Of a DNA stretch of 64,000 nt, positions 1 to 26,778 are shown in pieces. Every line of letters begins with the position of its first letter. Position 1 is the first letter of the stretch. Both the position numbers and the translations under genes were made by a program. The notes under the pieces were generated by a model. The model was not told the origin of the DNA. It saw only the letters and a list, made by a program, of their open reading frames with translations, and ran no database searches. Source of the stretch: Paragordius varius. Its lineage: Eukaryota > Nematomorpha. The stretch covers positions 4,464,001-4,528,000 of the forward strand of contig OZ176052.1 of assembly GCA_964247055.1 (NCBI GenBank), read 5' to 3'.

Positions 1-133
1 AATATTATTGTATGTAATATAGTTGGCTTCAAAATGATGAAATATTTCCAACCATTTCTTTTCTAGTGTATATTTTTCTTTTGTCCATAATTTAAGTTTT
101 TCATTATTAATATATCTTTTAACTAATGATACT

Positions 134-1618
134 TCAGAAAAAAAGATCATTTTCTGAAAGATCAATTTTTGAGAATTTTTGGGAGCAGATATAATCAAAC
201 GATTTTTGAACATCGCACCAATTAAATTCTGATTTTAATGTTATCCAATGAAAATGATCAATTTCATTGAATTGCGTCGTCCAGTCTTCCAAATAATCTT
301 TACAGTTTGTATAAAACATTTTTATATGATACAGGATATCTTGGCGATTTATTAAGTTTTTCTAAATTATTTATTGTATTGCGAATGGTTAATGGAATAA
401 AATTATTTTCTAACCGTTCTTGACATTGGAATTTCAGGTTACTAACTTCATTGGCTACTTCGACTGCCGAAATTTTGTCACCTTCAATAAATTTAAGAAC
501 ATTTTGAAATAGAGAAGCTTGATTATGTAAGAATTCTAACCATATTTTTGAAGAATCACTTTCAAAAAAATTTTTTAAAGGACATTTGTCCTGTGATAAA
601 AAAAGATTTTAAAGGATCATACATTTTTAAAATTCTTTCGATAGCTGGCATAAAAGCTAACCAACGAGTTTTACTATATCCAAGCATTTTTTGATATTGA
701 ACTTCTGCATTTTCACAGAATTGTTTAAGCGTTTCAACACGTACCGTGTATATATAAAAATAGGAATATATTTTAACAACTACATTTTCCACATGTAAGG
801 GTAACAAATCTGCAGCTGTTTGAATAGCGTTGTGTATTATATGCGCTGCACACCCAACGCCAATAATGTTTTGATTAAGATTATCTGTTAATTTATGAAA
901 AATATTTTTTGTTCCTCTCCTTGCTTTTCCACCAAAGTTCGTATTGGTGTTGTCAGCGCAATATGCGATAATTTTGTATTTTAAATTATTTTTTTCTAGA
1001 ATATGCATTATTGAAGTAAATATTATATCAGAATTTTCACCAGGTAGGGAAATTAAATCTAAAATTTTAATTTTTACTCCGGTTTCTGAATCAAAATATC
1101 TTATCAAAGTAGGAAATAATTTTGTTTCATGGTGATTTGAAGCATCAGAGTATAGGGAAAAGAAATTAATTTTTAGCAAATCTTTTTGTATTTCAGAAAA
1201 AGCATGTGCCGAAAAAACATTGCATACAATGGCTTCAGCCTTTGTACGGGCACATGTAAATTTTTTATTCAATAACGTGCAACTGTGAAGTACAATCCAT
1301 TGAACGAAATGAATAACAATGGTTTAATGCGTGAAAGGAAAACAGGCCCTCAGCAAGTGCTAAATTCTTTTCTTCCTTTCCAAAAGCGGTTTTTCGAAAA
1401 AAATCGCTCATCTTGTGAGATGATGCCGTTATAATTAAACATTTTTGATGTTTCTGTGTATCAATATGCTTTGTAATGTCATGTTTGCCGCCATGTGCCA
1501 GGGTGAATTCCCCATCGCATATAAGACATTTAACAGACGATTCATTCTTCGTTTTTTTAATGAAAGGAAAATCTTTCATTAATTCATCATTGAATTTACA
1601 GCCTCTTTTTGTGTTCAT
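134..1618 (-). pseudogene. broken hAT transposase (zinc finger plus catalytic core)
   Basis: The first part (1618 to about 1265) encodes a BED/C2H2-like zinc finger (C-x2-C, then H-x4-H in KHIDTQKH) and then the block SFRSMDCTS. The second part (about 1272-562) begins KKFTCARTKAEAIV and carries the typical hAT core: a YSDASNHHETKLFP-like strand, the CADNTNTNFGG region and the conserved GCAAHIIHNAIQ helix, ending near YSKTRWLAF. A third piece reaches 134. The parts lie in different frames, with a one-base shift near 1268 and another near 570, so no intact protein is made. hAT transposases excise and reinsert their element through 8-bp target duplications. Family assignment is firm; subfamily (ZBED5/8-like proteins) is inferred. 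Confidence 0.8.
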
Positions 1619-1639
1619 ATTTATAAACTATTATTAGTA

Positions 1640-2075
1640 TAATAAATGTTATATTAACTTAATTTTCTGGAAAAGCGTGTAAGGTATCGATTTGTAGTAT
1701 CAATTTGTCTTTTAAGCTACCGATTTGTAGTAGTAATTTGAATTTTTTATAATGTTGGCAAGTATTAAAACTAAATTAGTATAATAAATGTTATATTACC
1801 TTAATTTCTGGAAAAAGCGTGTAAGGTACCGATTTGTAGTATTAATTTAAATTTTTTATAATGTTGGCAAGTATTAAAACTAAATATTAGTATAATAAAT
1901 GTTAATTACCTCAATTTCTCGAAAAAGCGTGTAAGGTACCGATTTGTAGTATTAATTCGAATTTTTTATAATGTTGGCAAGTATTAAAACTAAATATTAG
2001 TATAATAAATGTTATATTACCTTAATTTTCTGGAAAAAGCGTGTAAGGTATCGATTTATAATATCAATTTGTCTT
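1640..2075. repeat. four-copy tandem repeat, about 110-bp unit
   Basis: The block AAAAGCGTGTAAGGTA-CGATTT recurs with its GCGTGT near 1675, 1817, 1927 and 2039, giving spacings of about 142, 110 and 112 bases. Each unit also contains TAATGTTGGCAAGTATTAAA and ATTAGTATAATAAATG. It lies between the transposase start and the right terminus of the hAT element, so it is probably a subterminal array of that element, perhaps transposase-binding sites. The repeat is seen directly; the role is inferred. Confidence 0.8.
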
Positions 2076-2347
2076 TTGATCTAGTATAACTAGGCTTTTT
2101 GATATTAATGACAGTAGTAGCAGGAAGGAAAGTGTATAATAATGATATAAATTGGAAAAAAATAAATATTTTTAATTAAAAAATAAAAAATTTTAATTTA
2201 AAATAAAAAAAATTTATTTGTATTAAAAAAAAAATTATTTGTATTAAAAAAAATTTTTTTTTATATAATCATGAAAAAGCGGGACATCTTATAAACGTAG
2301 CGGGAGGCGGGACAAAATGTGAAAAAGCGGGACGTCTGGTCACCTTA

Positions 2348-2841
2348 CGTATAACTCTTGTTTGTCGTAAATATATATTTTCTGCAAAATATTTTAATTT
2401 AATTCACACCCCGATTAAGAAAATAGGCCCATTCTTCTTTTATGGCGTAAAAATTTAGTAATTATAGTTGTTTTTTTCAAAAATATGTATAAAACAATAT
2501 TAAATGGACAGTGTTTTATGGAATTGTTTGTTTACATAATTTACGCATTCTATTTATAAACATAAATAAAATAACATATCTCGGGGTTATTTTGTTATCA
2601 TAATCTATTTCATATTTGTTATAAAAAAGTTTATTCGCGCAAATTATACTTACAATTTTAACGCGTAAAAAGCATTTTACCATATCAGTAAGATGGAGAT
2701 TCAAAAATATTGGGTTTTGGCATTCAATATCGCTATAATTATTGCAAACATTATTGTCATCTATATGGCCTATGCTAATCCTTAGATTCTACAATGTTTT
2801 ATCACTAATTTATTTATTGTCAAATATAAATAGGGCAAAAT
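2348..2841. other. gap between hAT terminus and coiled-coil gene
   Basis: AT-rich sequence without a supported gene. It must hold the 5' region of the coiled-coil gene. A TATAAATAG string sits about 15 bases before the ATG; it could be a TATA-like box or a splice acceptor, and the sequence does not decide which. Confidence 0.4.
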
Positions 2842-5800
2842 ATGTCAAACGCTATACTCCCATTGTCACAAAATTTTCATAATATATCCCCTCAAAACTT
2901 GCATGAAAGATTACAAAAGTTAAAATGTTATCATCATTATCGAATGGAAGGCATTAAACCAACATTTAATTATGGGATATCTATAAATCAAAACGAATCA
3001 AAATTAGCGCCAGATTTTCAACCATTTACTTCAAAAGATTCTATTAACCTTATTGAGACAGACACCATGATATCTCCAAAGAAATCATGGACCCAAATGA
3101 TGTTGAACAAAATTGAAAAGCAGAAACAAATTCATAATCTAGGTGTTACAATATCATTTAATAAAATTATCTAATAAATTTTGACAATGGATATTTATCT
3201 AATATAAATTATTTTGTCGTTTATGCTAAAGTGTGTTGTATATAGCGATAGTTGTAGCCTTTGAGGAGATCATGCTTTTTAAAATTATATTAAAATATAA
3301 AAAGGTTCCAGCAACATAGAATGGCTCGGAACTTTTTAAAACGTAATTTTTTTTTCTTTCAATTTTAACTCCAACAATCTGACAAAATGAGATGTGAGTG
3401 GGTGAAATCAATGTCATCTACATCTTTTTAATTTGGATGGTGCTACAGTAGTGTATGGTATAAAACAAATTTTGTCCATAATTAAATAATATTTAATGTT
3501 GTGAGATAGAAAAAATTTTTAATTTCTACCATTTGTTGTTTTACACCCATATGCTACTGTGTTGCTAATTGGCTAACTATAATGTGAATCGACCAACTTA
3601 AATGCACATATTATAATTTATTAATAAGGGTAAAAAATTGATAATTTTATTTACATAAATTAGATAATAGCGCCAGAAGTGTAGTATCTTGTGACGAAGT
3701 ATTTTATTTTATTTGTCAAACAAAAATATACATATATTTTAGCATATAATTTGATTGACGAATATAGATTAGTATAGAAATAGATGTAACTGGCCCCAAA
3801 CAATCTATGGGGAAAGAATCAACCATATCAAATTCAAATAACTATAAGCTTTTACCATCTAAAGATTCAAGGCATCTTATATTTGAACGCATTTTTCCTA
3901 AAGATAAAAATGGTAATGAGAGCAGTGAACAACGATTAACGCACGAGAAGGATCTGAGAAACCAGCTAAGAGAAAGAGAGAATTCTCAAAAGGAACAGAA
4001 AAATCGCACAATAAACGACTTAGAAAATGGTCTTTATTAAAGCTTCGTTAGTTTTGGGGTTCAGTATCCACAAATAATTATTTCAACAAAAATAAAGGAA
4101 ATTAGGCTAAAGTTAATGGATTTTAAGGCCTTTTAGGACATTCCATAAAATTATTTAAAAATTGTTAAAAACTCTGATATAATTATAAGCCAAATATATG
4201 TTTGGGATATCATAAAATAGGTTATAATAAATAATATATATTACAATTTTCAAAAAAGATTGAACATCAGACACAAATTATGATCATTATTTTCTATCAT
4301 AAGTTGTGGGAATCTGAGTCGGGTGTGTGTTTAAGCAATATTTTATATATATAAACGTTGAAGGCTTAACTCCCAATCTTGAATAAATATTTTTTATATT
4401 TTGAATAATAGCGCATATAATCAAATCTTTAACCGTGCGCAAGAACTTACCTTTAAAAAACACGAATGACAAGAAAAATAACATCAATAATTCAATGTCG
4501 TTGATGTTAAAAAATGCCCCAACGCTCAAACAGGAATGGCACAGAAAACGTCAAAGGGCTTTACAAAATTTTAAATGGGAACAAGACATGGTTCTACAAA
4601 ATTGGATAAAAACCCAGGGTCAGACCTTTCTGCAAGACCTGTGCCATGATGCCAAAAGTTTTGTGAATGGATTGGAACGTGGCATTTCCACCTACATTAA
4701 CGATGTTGATGGAGATTTTCTCATACTTAGCACACAGCTTGAATGTAAACAGCAGGGTTCTGACCAAGCTTTTGTTGAACAATTGGAACAATTTTGGACA
4801 AACGAACGTGACAAGTTGCTTCAGAGTTGGGATGATCAAACGCTTTCAAACCTCAAGGGACTTCAGAATGAAAGTGATCATATGAGAGATGTGATATTGG
4901 TTCAAAGAACGCAAAAACTCAAAGCATTCTTTCAACGTCGATGGCAAAAGACTATGGACAATGTGATACACGATTGGATAGAGGAAAAGGCGGACCTTGA
5001 AAATAAACGTATTATTATATGAAAACAATGTTTATAAATTACCAGAAGATGTTTTTAAAAATTAGTAAAAGAATATAGTTGTGATTAAAATACATTAGGT
5101 AATAACTTGAAGCGGTATCTACAGCATACTAACTTTGACAAATGTAGATTGTAAGTTCACAGGTCAATTTAAAATAAAATAGCGATAACTACATAATATA
5201 TATTGAAATGATAAAATATATTATTATTATAATAAGAGTAAATGTTTTTGTAATTTTAACCAGGGGTGTAAGTGGCGTACCGAGCTTTAACGGTGCCCGG
5301 GGCATAGAACTCTTATGGCGCCCCCTCCCCCTCTCTTTTTGAAAGTTAATAAAACAATTTAGTAAAAAATATCGCCCTTAAATGCTTTTATAAAATTAAT
5401 TTTAAGATCTTGCAATCTATGTTGAACCCTATCGATTATAAGTATTTGATATATTTTCAATTATTCCGAATCACGCTACAACAATAACATCCTTTTTGCT
5501 ACCGTGACTCCTACTAAATTTAAGGAATGATTGTCACAATTGACAACTATTGCTCTTTTATTTCCGTAATTCTTTGTTAAACGCCTGAAATGTTACCCGA
5601 CATCACAGCTATCTACAATTTAATAACTGAATATTATCCATATTAAATTTTCTAAAATTACCTTTTCAATCGACAATGCAACTTTGTTGAATAACTGGAA
5701 AAAAACCCAAAAAGGATTCCTTAATGACAACTTTTTTCTCATAATCAATTAACACCTACCTGGCAACTTGAGTTTGTTCTCGGTGCGCTATATCTGGCGT

Positions 5801-8800
5801 TGAATCAAATATTAGTTCATAATATTTACTTTGTTTATGTCATTGATCAATTTAGCTTTAACTCTTGAAGCTAAAAGATGTATAAACTCGTTTTTTGGAT
5901 AAAACATAGGATAAAGTGTAAAAAAATCAATATTTCTCATGTGTTTTCCATTATTGGGTCAAAATGAGCAACAAATTTTAGTAAAGATAGAGATTTCCAG
6001 GATTTGGTGCTGAGTCATCTAGAAACATCAAACTTGCAACATGACCTCAGGGAGATTTTGGTTGATTAGATATTTCATGCAGGCCATATTTCATATAATA
6101 AGATCGATCAAAAAGTAGGCATCCATAACAATACCCAGATCTGTTCTTTGGTAAATATAAAAGCCAAGACTTCTCAACTTCAAATCCTTTTTTTACCGAC
6201 ACGTCGAAAAAACCAAGATTGAGGCATTGAACGATGATTTCAAAGAGATGGCATTTATTTTGATATACTTGAGATCCACGAAGAATCATTATTGTGTGAA
6301 GCTGATTAAATATTACGGGAGGGACATTATTATTACAAAAAAGCGACATCATTAAACTCTGTAGGTATAGTGCTTGGAATTACAATGATATATTTGTAGT
6401 TTTATATCTATTTATTGGATCATTAACTAGGGTTTCAGGTATTTAAGTTATTACCGTTATGTTTGTGTCGCATACACTTTTTCAATGTTAGGGTCAGATA
6501 TTTACGTTAAATAAGATTTCATACGCATTCGCATTTTTTTGTTTATTCTCTTCCTTGATTTTTCGTTTCCTATTTGCGTAACCGCTGAGTTGAGACATTG
6601 ATATATGATGAAAATGAATGTAATTATGAAAAAAACAAGGCGATATTAATAATAAAACCTACCTTAGAGATGGAATGATCTTGGGGGTTTAAATAAATAA
6701 AATTGGGTTTTTGTATAAAATGGAAATGCAATAATAAATTATAAGAATAAGAGATAAGGGGTGGGGTGATAAAAAAGTCGCAGTTGACTTGTAAGCCAAG
6801 CGAAGTTGAGCAAGTTTACTTAAGCCAGCAAGTGTACAACAGAACGACAAGTTAAAATAATTTAATTAAAGGCAATAAAAGAATTAACAATATGTGCCTG
6901 AGAAAGAAAAGTTTTTAAAGCGAAAAAATAAGTTTGCACATGTTGAAGGGAATAATGAAAGTTGTTTTTTGCATACTTTTTGATCTTGGGTCGGGTGATA
7001 AAAAATTTTTTTTGACTTGACTTGCAAGTTTTCCAAGTCATGGCTTGGTTTCATGTGATAAAAAAATTTAACATTACACGACTTAAGTCAAGCAAGAAAA
7101 CTTGATAAGGAGGTGATAAAAAATCATATGATCAAGTAAAACTTAAAGATTTTGCAAGTGTGGTGTAGGGCACACTTGACAGATTTAAAAATATGGATAA
7201 AATTATTTTGAAACTATTTATGTATAAAATTAAGGTTTTATATGTATTTCAAACCTTTGTTAATGCTATAAATTGTTAATTTGATAAATTTTGGCTAATT
7301 GATCTATTCATCGGGTGGGTACAAAAGAGGATAAATTTATAGAAAAACTCTGCTAATGTTTGATAACATGGCATATAAAAATATACTAAATATATCAATT
7401 CCGTGACCGCAAAAAAATTTAGATTCTCGAAAATTTCTTAAAAATTAATAATTAAATATTAATCTTGTAAAATTTCAAATCTTCTCTTATTAAAAGCAAA
7501 CGGTTACTCACTATTAACCAATGTAAAGAATTTATTTCATCATAAATTTATTTCGAATGTAATGTTTATAATCAATTAAAAATAATTATGGGAGATTGTA
7601 TAAACATCTTCCCATTATATATGCAAATGGACTCCAAACAAAATAAGTAGTGTGGTAAAATAATGGAAAGTGTTTTAAGGGCGAATGGTTTCATCAATCT
7701 AAAAATTATTACCAGGCTCACAATTTAGAAAACTCTATAATATTATATAAGATACGTGCCAGTGAGATGAAAAACTTCAATAAATGCATATTGTATTTAT
7801 TGTTTATCTTTTTGTGCCTTACTTCATAAATTTTAGCTGAAAATGATCAAAAAAAATTCCATAAAATTCGAATTGGGTGGCAAAAAACTGTTACATTCAT
7901 AAGCAAAAGACTTGACTTAAGTGTTTTTTTTATCACCGATCTTCAAGTGTACACTTGCTGGCTTAAGTAATCTTGCTCAACTTGCCACGCTTGGCTTACA
8001 AGTCAAGTGCGACTTTTTTATCACCCCACCCCTTGATCTCATTTATATAATTTTGATATTATTTTACAGATTACCTATGTTGCTGAAGAATTTTACTTGA
8101 AAGTTGTATTATTTTTGCATAATTTAAATTTAATTTAAAAAAATCATTTAGGCGCCCCTAAATAACGGCGCCCGGGGCATGATGCACCTCCTTGCCCCCC
8201 ATCGGTACGCCCCTGAGGGGTGTCCAACATACGCCCTTCCAAAACATTATGTGCCGCTAAAAATTTGAAAATCCAATAGCTGCGAAAAAAATGCTCAAAA
8301 AATCTTACTAAAATTATTTCTTAAACAAATTTTCCGAATAAGTCTATCCAAAAGGAAAGCTAGCAAATATATATATTGTGTTTTAATTTTACATTATGGT
8401 TTAAATAAATAAAATATTGATTAGTGCCCATGTTTATGTATATCGAATGCGGCCCACCGGATTTTTGTTTAAAATATGGCCTGCAAAGCCATTATTATTG
8501 GACATCACTGATTTAAAGTAGCAACATAAAAATATTTTTAGTTAGGCAGAACCTGAAAATTAACGTGCTTAATAATGCAAGCGCCTTGGGTCAACAAAAA
8601 CGAGAATTACTGAAGGCCTGGGAAGAGGAAGTTGCGGATTTTATCAAGATTTTGCTGGAAAAGTCAACGCTCTCAAAAAATTGATAAATGATGATTATGC
8701 CAAAATCAAAACGCAAATGGAAAAAGATCTTTGTCAAAGAAATCAAAGTTTTATTTAATATTTTATCATTTTAATAATAATAAGGGAAAGTTTAATAATT

Positions 8801-9970
8801 TTGAAAGTTAAGGGCTTATCATTTATTATTTTGTATCAATACTATAGAAAAGGATAAAAGTTTGGAATTAGGTCGAAAATTTATCCAGGATCTGACCGAC
8901 ATTGAAAATTATGAAAAAAATCAAAATCCCCAAAGCCTTAGGACCTCCCAACTATTGAGCGAACAAGTGTTGGATGAATGGGAATTAAAAAGTCACGAGA
9001 TTGAGAAAAACGAAGTAGAAAGACAAGAGGATGCTAAAAAGCATGAAAAAATCAATCTAATAAAACTTCAGGAAAAGGTAAAACAATTTAATTTATTGAA
9101 CGCTAAACATTATTATATAAATTGAAAGTCAAACTTTACAAAATCATTAACTAATCAAAGTGGTTGGTTAGGACTTGGCTAAATTTTAGTTTAAACCATT
9201 GCCAGTTAAAGGAATAAAAAAATTTTTTCACGGGTTTCCAAAACACTATCTATTGCTGAAACATGAAAACTTATACTGTTTGCATATATAGATAAATAAT
9301 TATATGTTTAAAGGTTTGATATATTAAAACTAACGATATAACAATGCATATATCAACATAGTTTGATTTTATTGTGTGTTTAATTCCATATAGTTGTACA
9401 GGCCCAAGCTCAGCAAGTTTAGCTAAAATTAGTGAATATGAAAAGCAAGCTACTCAAGTGTTGATGGAACAAAAGTCGCGTTTAGAACGTGAAATTACCG
9501 ATACTATTGCTGGTGCATATAAAAGCCTTATTATTCAACAAAGGCAAGAACATTTAAGCGCCACACACGCTAAAACATTGGATGAAGGGCAAAATATTGC
9601 ACAAGAGGATCCTTTTGACATGTTATACAAAATTTCTTCATCCATAAGCAATAGTTTCCCATCTTCTCGAAAATCGTCTCAGGACACAGTAGGTTGCTTG
9701 AAAGAAAAAACAAATTCACAAACTAAAATGAAAACGGTCCTTCCAGTCTTATTATTGAATAAAAGTGTGTCCTTTATCAAAGGTGATATTCATCTTGTTA
9801 ATTTAGAGACTAAAACTAACAACAAAACCCAAGATAATAGTGGACAAGATATTAGTATTGGGGAAGAATTAAGTTTACGCGACGAAAGAGAAACACCCGT
9901 GCCAAGTTTGCCTTCCAATCCAAAAAATGCGTCGTCATCCATAACTCTGTACGAAGAATGTGTATTTTGA
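2842..9970 (+). CDS. multi-exon coiled-coil protein, function unknown
   Basis: Not recognised as a named family. Exons with GT-AG borders: 2842-3142, 3778-4029, 4412-5008, 8542-8747, 8848-9077 and a last exon ending at the TGA 9968-9970. The joins 1-2, 2-3 and 3-4 keep frame. The product starts MSNAILPLSQNFH; its middle and C-terminal parts are charged and helical (for example ELLKAWEEEVADF, QVLMEQKSRLEREITDTI), with Trp-containing heptad-like stretches suggesting a long coiled coil. Exon 4 reads in one frame to about 8640 and in another afterwards, and only the second frame fits exon 5. Exon 5 ends in phase 0, but the visible acceptors before the last exon do not fit it well. So either small exons are missed, the sequence has errors, or the gene is decaying. 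Confidence 0.55.
4412..5008 (+). CDS. exon 3 of the coiled-coil gene (best-supported exon)
   Basis: The acceptor TTGAATAATAG gives phase 2 entry, matching the phase 1 end of exon 2 at 4029. The donor is AAAC|GTATTA. It encodes about 199 residues with regularly spaced Trp and Gln (QEWHRKRQRALQNF, EQFWTNERDKLLQSW, FFQRRWQKTMDNVIHDW), a pattern expected of an amphipathic helical rod. No catalytic motif is visible. The next exon lies 3.5 kb away because transposons fill the intron. Confidence 0.65.
6047..6352 (-). pseudogene. hAT transposase fragment (TTF-type zinc finger region)
   Basis: About 101 residues, with the run VEKSWLLYLPKN followed by YCYGCLLFD and YGLHEISN. This pattern (W-L-x-Y-S/L-P near C-x2-C-x-LF) is that of the TTF-type zinc finger in the N-terminal part of ZMYM/hAT-5-like transposases. 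The rest of the protein is not readable in a long frame, so this is a remnant. It lies between the hAT termini at 5261 and 8215, in agreement with that element's class. Confidence 0.6.
6751..8040. mobile_element. non-autonomous DNA transposon with about 90-bp terminal inverted repeats
   Basis: The left end GAGATAAGGGGTGGGGTGAT and the inverted right end GAGATCAAGGGGTGGGGTGA continue through GATAAAAAAGTCGCA, TTGACTTGTAAGCCAAGCG and TTACTTAAGCCAGCAAGTGT, about 90 bases of near-perfect inverted repeat. Subterminal copies of GGTGATAAAAAA occur at about 6995, 7057 and 7113. There is no meaningful ORF, so it needs a transposase in trans. It is nested inside the hAT at 5261-8215. The superfamily is not identified; a 3-bp GAT duplication around AAGGGG ends is possible. 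Confidence 0.75.
8216..8510. mobile_element. hAT-type short element abutting the larger hAT
   Basis: Left end GAGGGGTGTCCAACATACGC and right end ...ATTGGACATCACTG; inverted, the right end reads CAGTGATGTCCAA, pairing with GGGTGTCCAA. The interior has GCGGCCCACCGG and GGCCTGC, typical of hAT MITEs. It abuts the larger element's CCCCTG end without a gap. The 8 bases after it (ATTTAAAG) resemble those before the large hAT (ATTTTAAC). Confidence 0.55.
9378..9970 (+). CDS. last exon of the coiled-coil gene
   Basis: Open frame to TGA 9968-9970. It starts with a helical segment (KISEYEKQ, then EQKSRLEREITDTIAGAYKS), then passes into Ser/Asn/Lys-rich, probably disordered sequence ending ITLYEECVF. 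Several AG acceptors lie between 9389 and 9446 (TATAG, TACAG, TTTAG, ATTAG), but none gives the phase expected from the exon ending at 9077. An acceptor at GAAAAG|CAAGC (about 9446) would keep frame, though its pyrimidine tract is poor. The start coordinate is therefore uncertain. Confidence 0.5.
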
Positions 9971-11247
9971 AAAAAATATTATTAATATTGTTTAAATTTG
10001 GAAATATTAGCTATTTTTATGTAATGTTTTTCAAAAAAAATTATGACTGATAATGTTCTGTAATATATTTTAGTATAATTAATAAATAATATCATGTTCA
10101 ATAATAATCACTCCCTTCTTAATATAATTTAACAAAATTATCTTTATAAATGTATGCACTTAAGTCATTTAGGCTATGAGATTAAAATTGTTATTTAATT
10201 AAAAATAGCATTTTTTTATCCATATATATTATGAAATAATCGGTAGATATTTAAATATTATTTTTTATAATTTTAATGATTATAAATAATTTTGTCATAC
10301 ATGCTCTATGATTGCATCTTGTTTTGAACTGTAGGTCCTTATCCCAGGATTTTACTAATTCAAATAATTAGTAACAAAAAATTTTTTATAAAACCCATTT
10401 TTTACATTTATATTTTTAACAAATATTTATTAAGCAATTTCAACGTTAATTGAAAATTTATATAACCAAACAAAATTTTAAACTTTATTTTTTAAATTAT
10501 TTTTGGATAATTATATATAATTGTCGGTGTTTTCCCCCAATTGAAATTTGATTCAATTCTTCGGACCTCTGCCATAAATTTCTTTATTCCTAAGCTAGCT
10601 AAACTTTCTTAGGAAAAAAATACCGTTATAAAATATTAATTCTCATTTTTGTACAATGAGCAAGTATTAAAAGTATTTTTAAAAGCAATATATGACAAAA
10701 AACTTTCGTTTTTATAAGTGTATGCTTTATTGTATAATCTTTAATCAATATGGCCATTTTTTCTATAAATTTTTTTAGCTTATTATTGAAAATGCCATAA
10801 ATCAGCTTCTAAATGATATCAAATTATAATTATTTATTGAATGAGGTAAAGGACTTAAACTTAAGCAAATCAACATTAATAATTCATAAAAAGAAACGTT
10901 CATTCATCCATCCATTCAAATATATCCAAATTTTGTTTAAATGTATGTGAGCTGAAATAGAAAAACATCAATTGTTAAAAAAAGTATTCACAAAATAATT
11001 ATCACACAATTAAGGGTAAAAACAAAAAATCAATTCTTTACTCATAATCAAACCGTAAATTTGTTTGTTTAGTGCAATTAGTATATTTTTACTAATTATT
11101 AATTTTTCGATTCATATAAATGATATCATTTGTGTGTGCAGTGGTGGGATTGATGGATAAGTAATGAGGCAAAATATTGATAAAATGGAAAATTTCTAAG
11201 TAGCAGAAGTATATGATAATGGTAATTAAATGTGTGCGTGCTGTTCC
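9971..11247. other. convergent 3' regions of coiled-coil and USP genes
   Basis: About 1.3 kb of very AT-rich sequence with no supported ORF. It separates the plus-strand coiled-coil gene from the minus-strand USP gene and must hold both 3' UTRs. An AATAAATAAT string near 10080 is a possible poly(A) signal for the plus-strand gene. Nothing else was recognised. Confidence 0.5.
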
Positions 11248-26602
<15,355 letters not shown>

Positions 26603-26778
26603 ATGTCTTCTCTTATATTTGTGAATGTGTAATTACAAATTGTTATCGTAGTTGTTAATAATTTAAATTTTCAATTATGCCCAATTGGGACAAAGTATTT
26701 TGTTTACGTATTTATATTAAAAGATTTTTACAGTGGGTGTGTAACGGTAAGAAACAGGTCAGTTAACATAAATGATTA

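Larger units (their letters stand above)
1..2347 (-). mobile_element. hAT-type DNA transposon, cut by the window's left edge
   Basis: A minus-strand transposase of the hAT superfamily occupies the left part. To its right lie a tandem-repeat tract and a terminal region rich in GCGGGAC motifs. The right terminus reads, on the minus strand, TAAGGTGACCAGACGTCCCG, ending near 2347; hAT elements often have GC-rich ends of this kind. The other terminus is outside the window, so no target duplication can be checked. The coding part is broken, so the copy looks inactive. The assignment rests on the transposase protein; the exact right boundary is inferred. Confidence 0.75.
5261..8215 (-). mobile_element. 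hAT-like DNA transposon in intron 4 region of the coiled-coil gene
   Basis: Left end CAGGGGTGTAAGTGGCGTAC and right end, read inward, CAGGGGCGTACCGATGG form the imperfect CAGGGG inverted termini typical of hAT elements. Both ends also share GGTGCCCGGGGCAT / GGCGCCCGGGGCAT subterminal blocks. A minus-strand fragment at 6047-6352 matches a hAT-associated zinc-finger domain. The core has decayed and is interrupted by another transposon (6751-8040). Bases flanking the right end do not repeat the left flank; see the finding on 8216-8510. Confidence 0.7.

Noticed and set aside
4594-5028. Minus-strand open frames opposite coiled-coil exon 3
   Set aside because: They are antisense shadows of a well-spliced coding exon and show no family resemblance.
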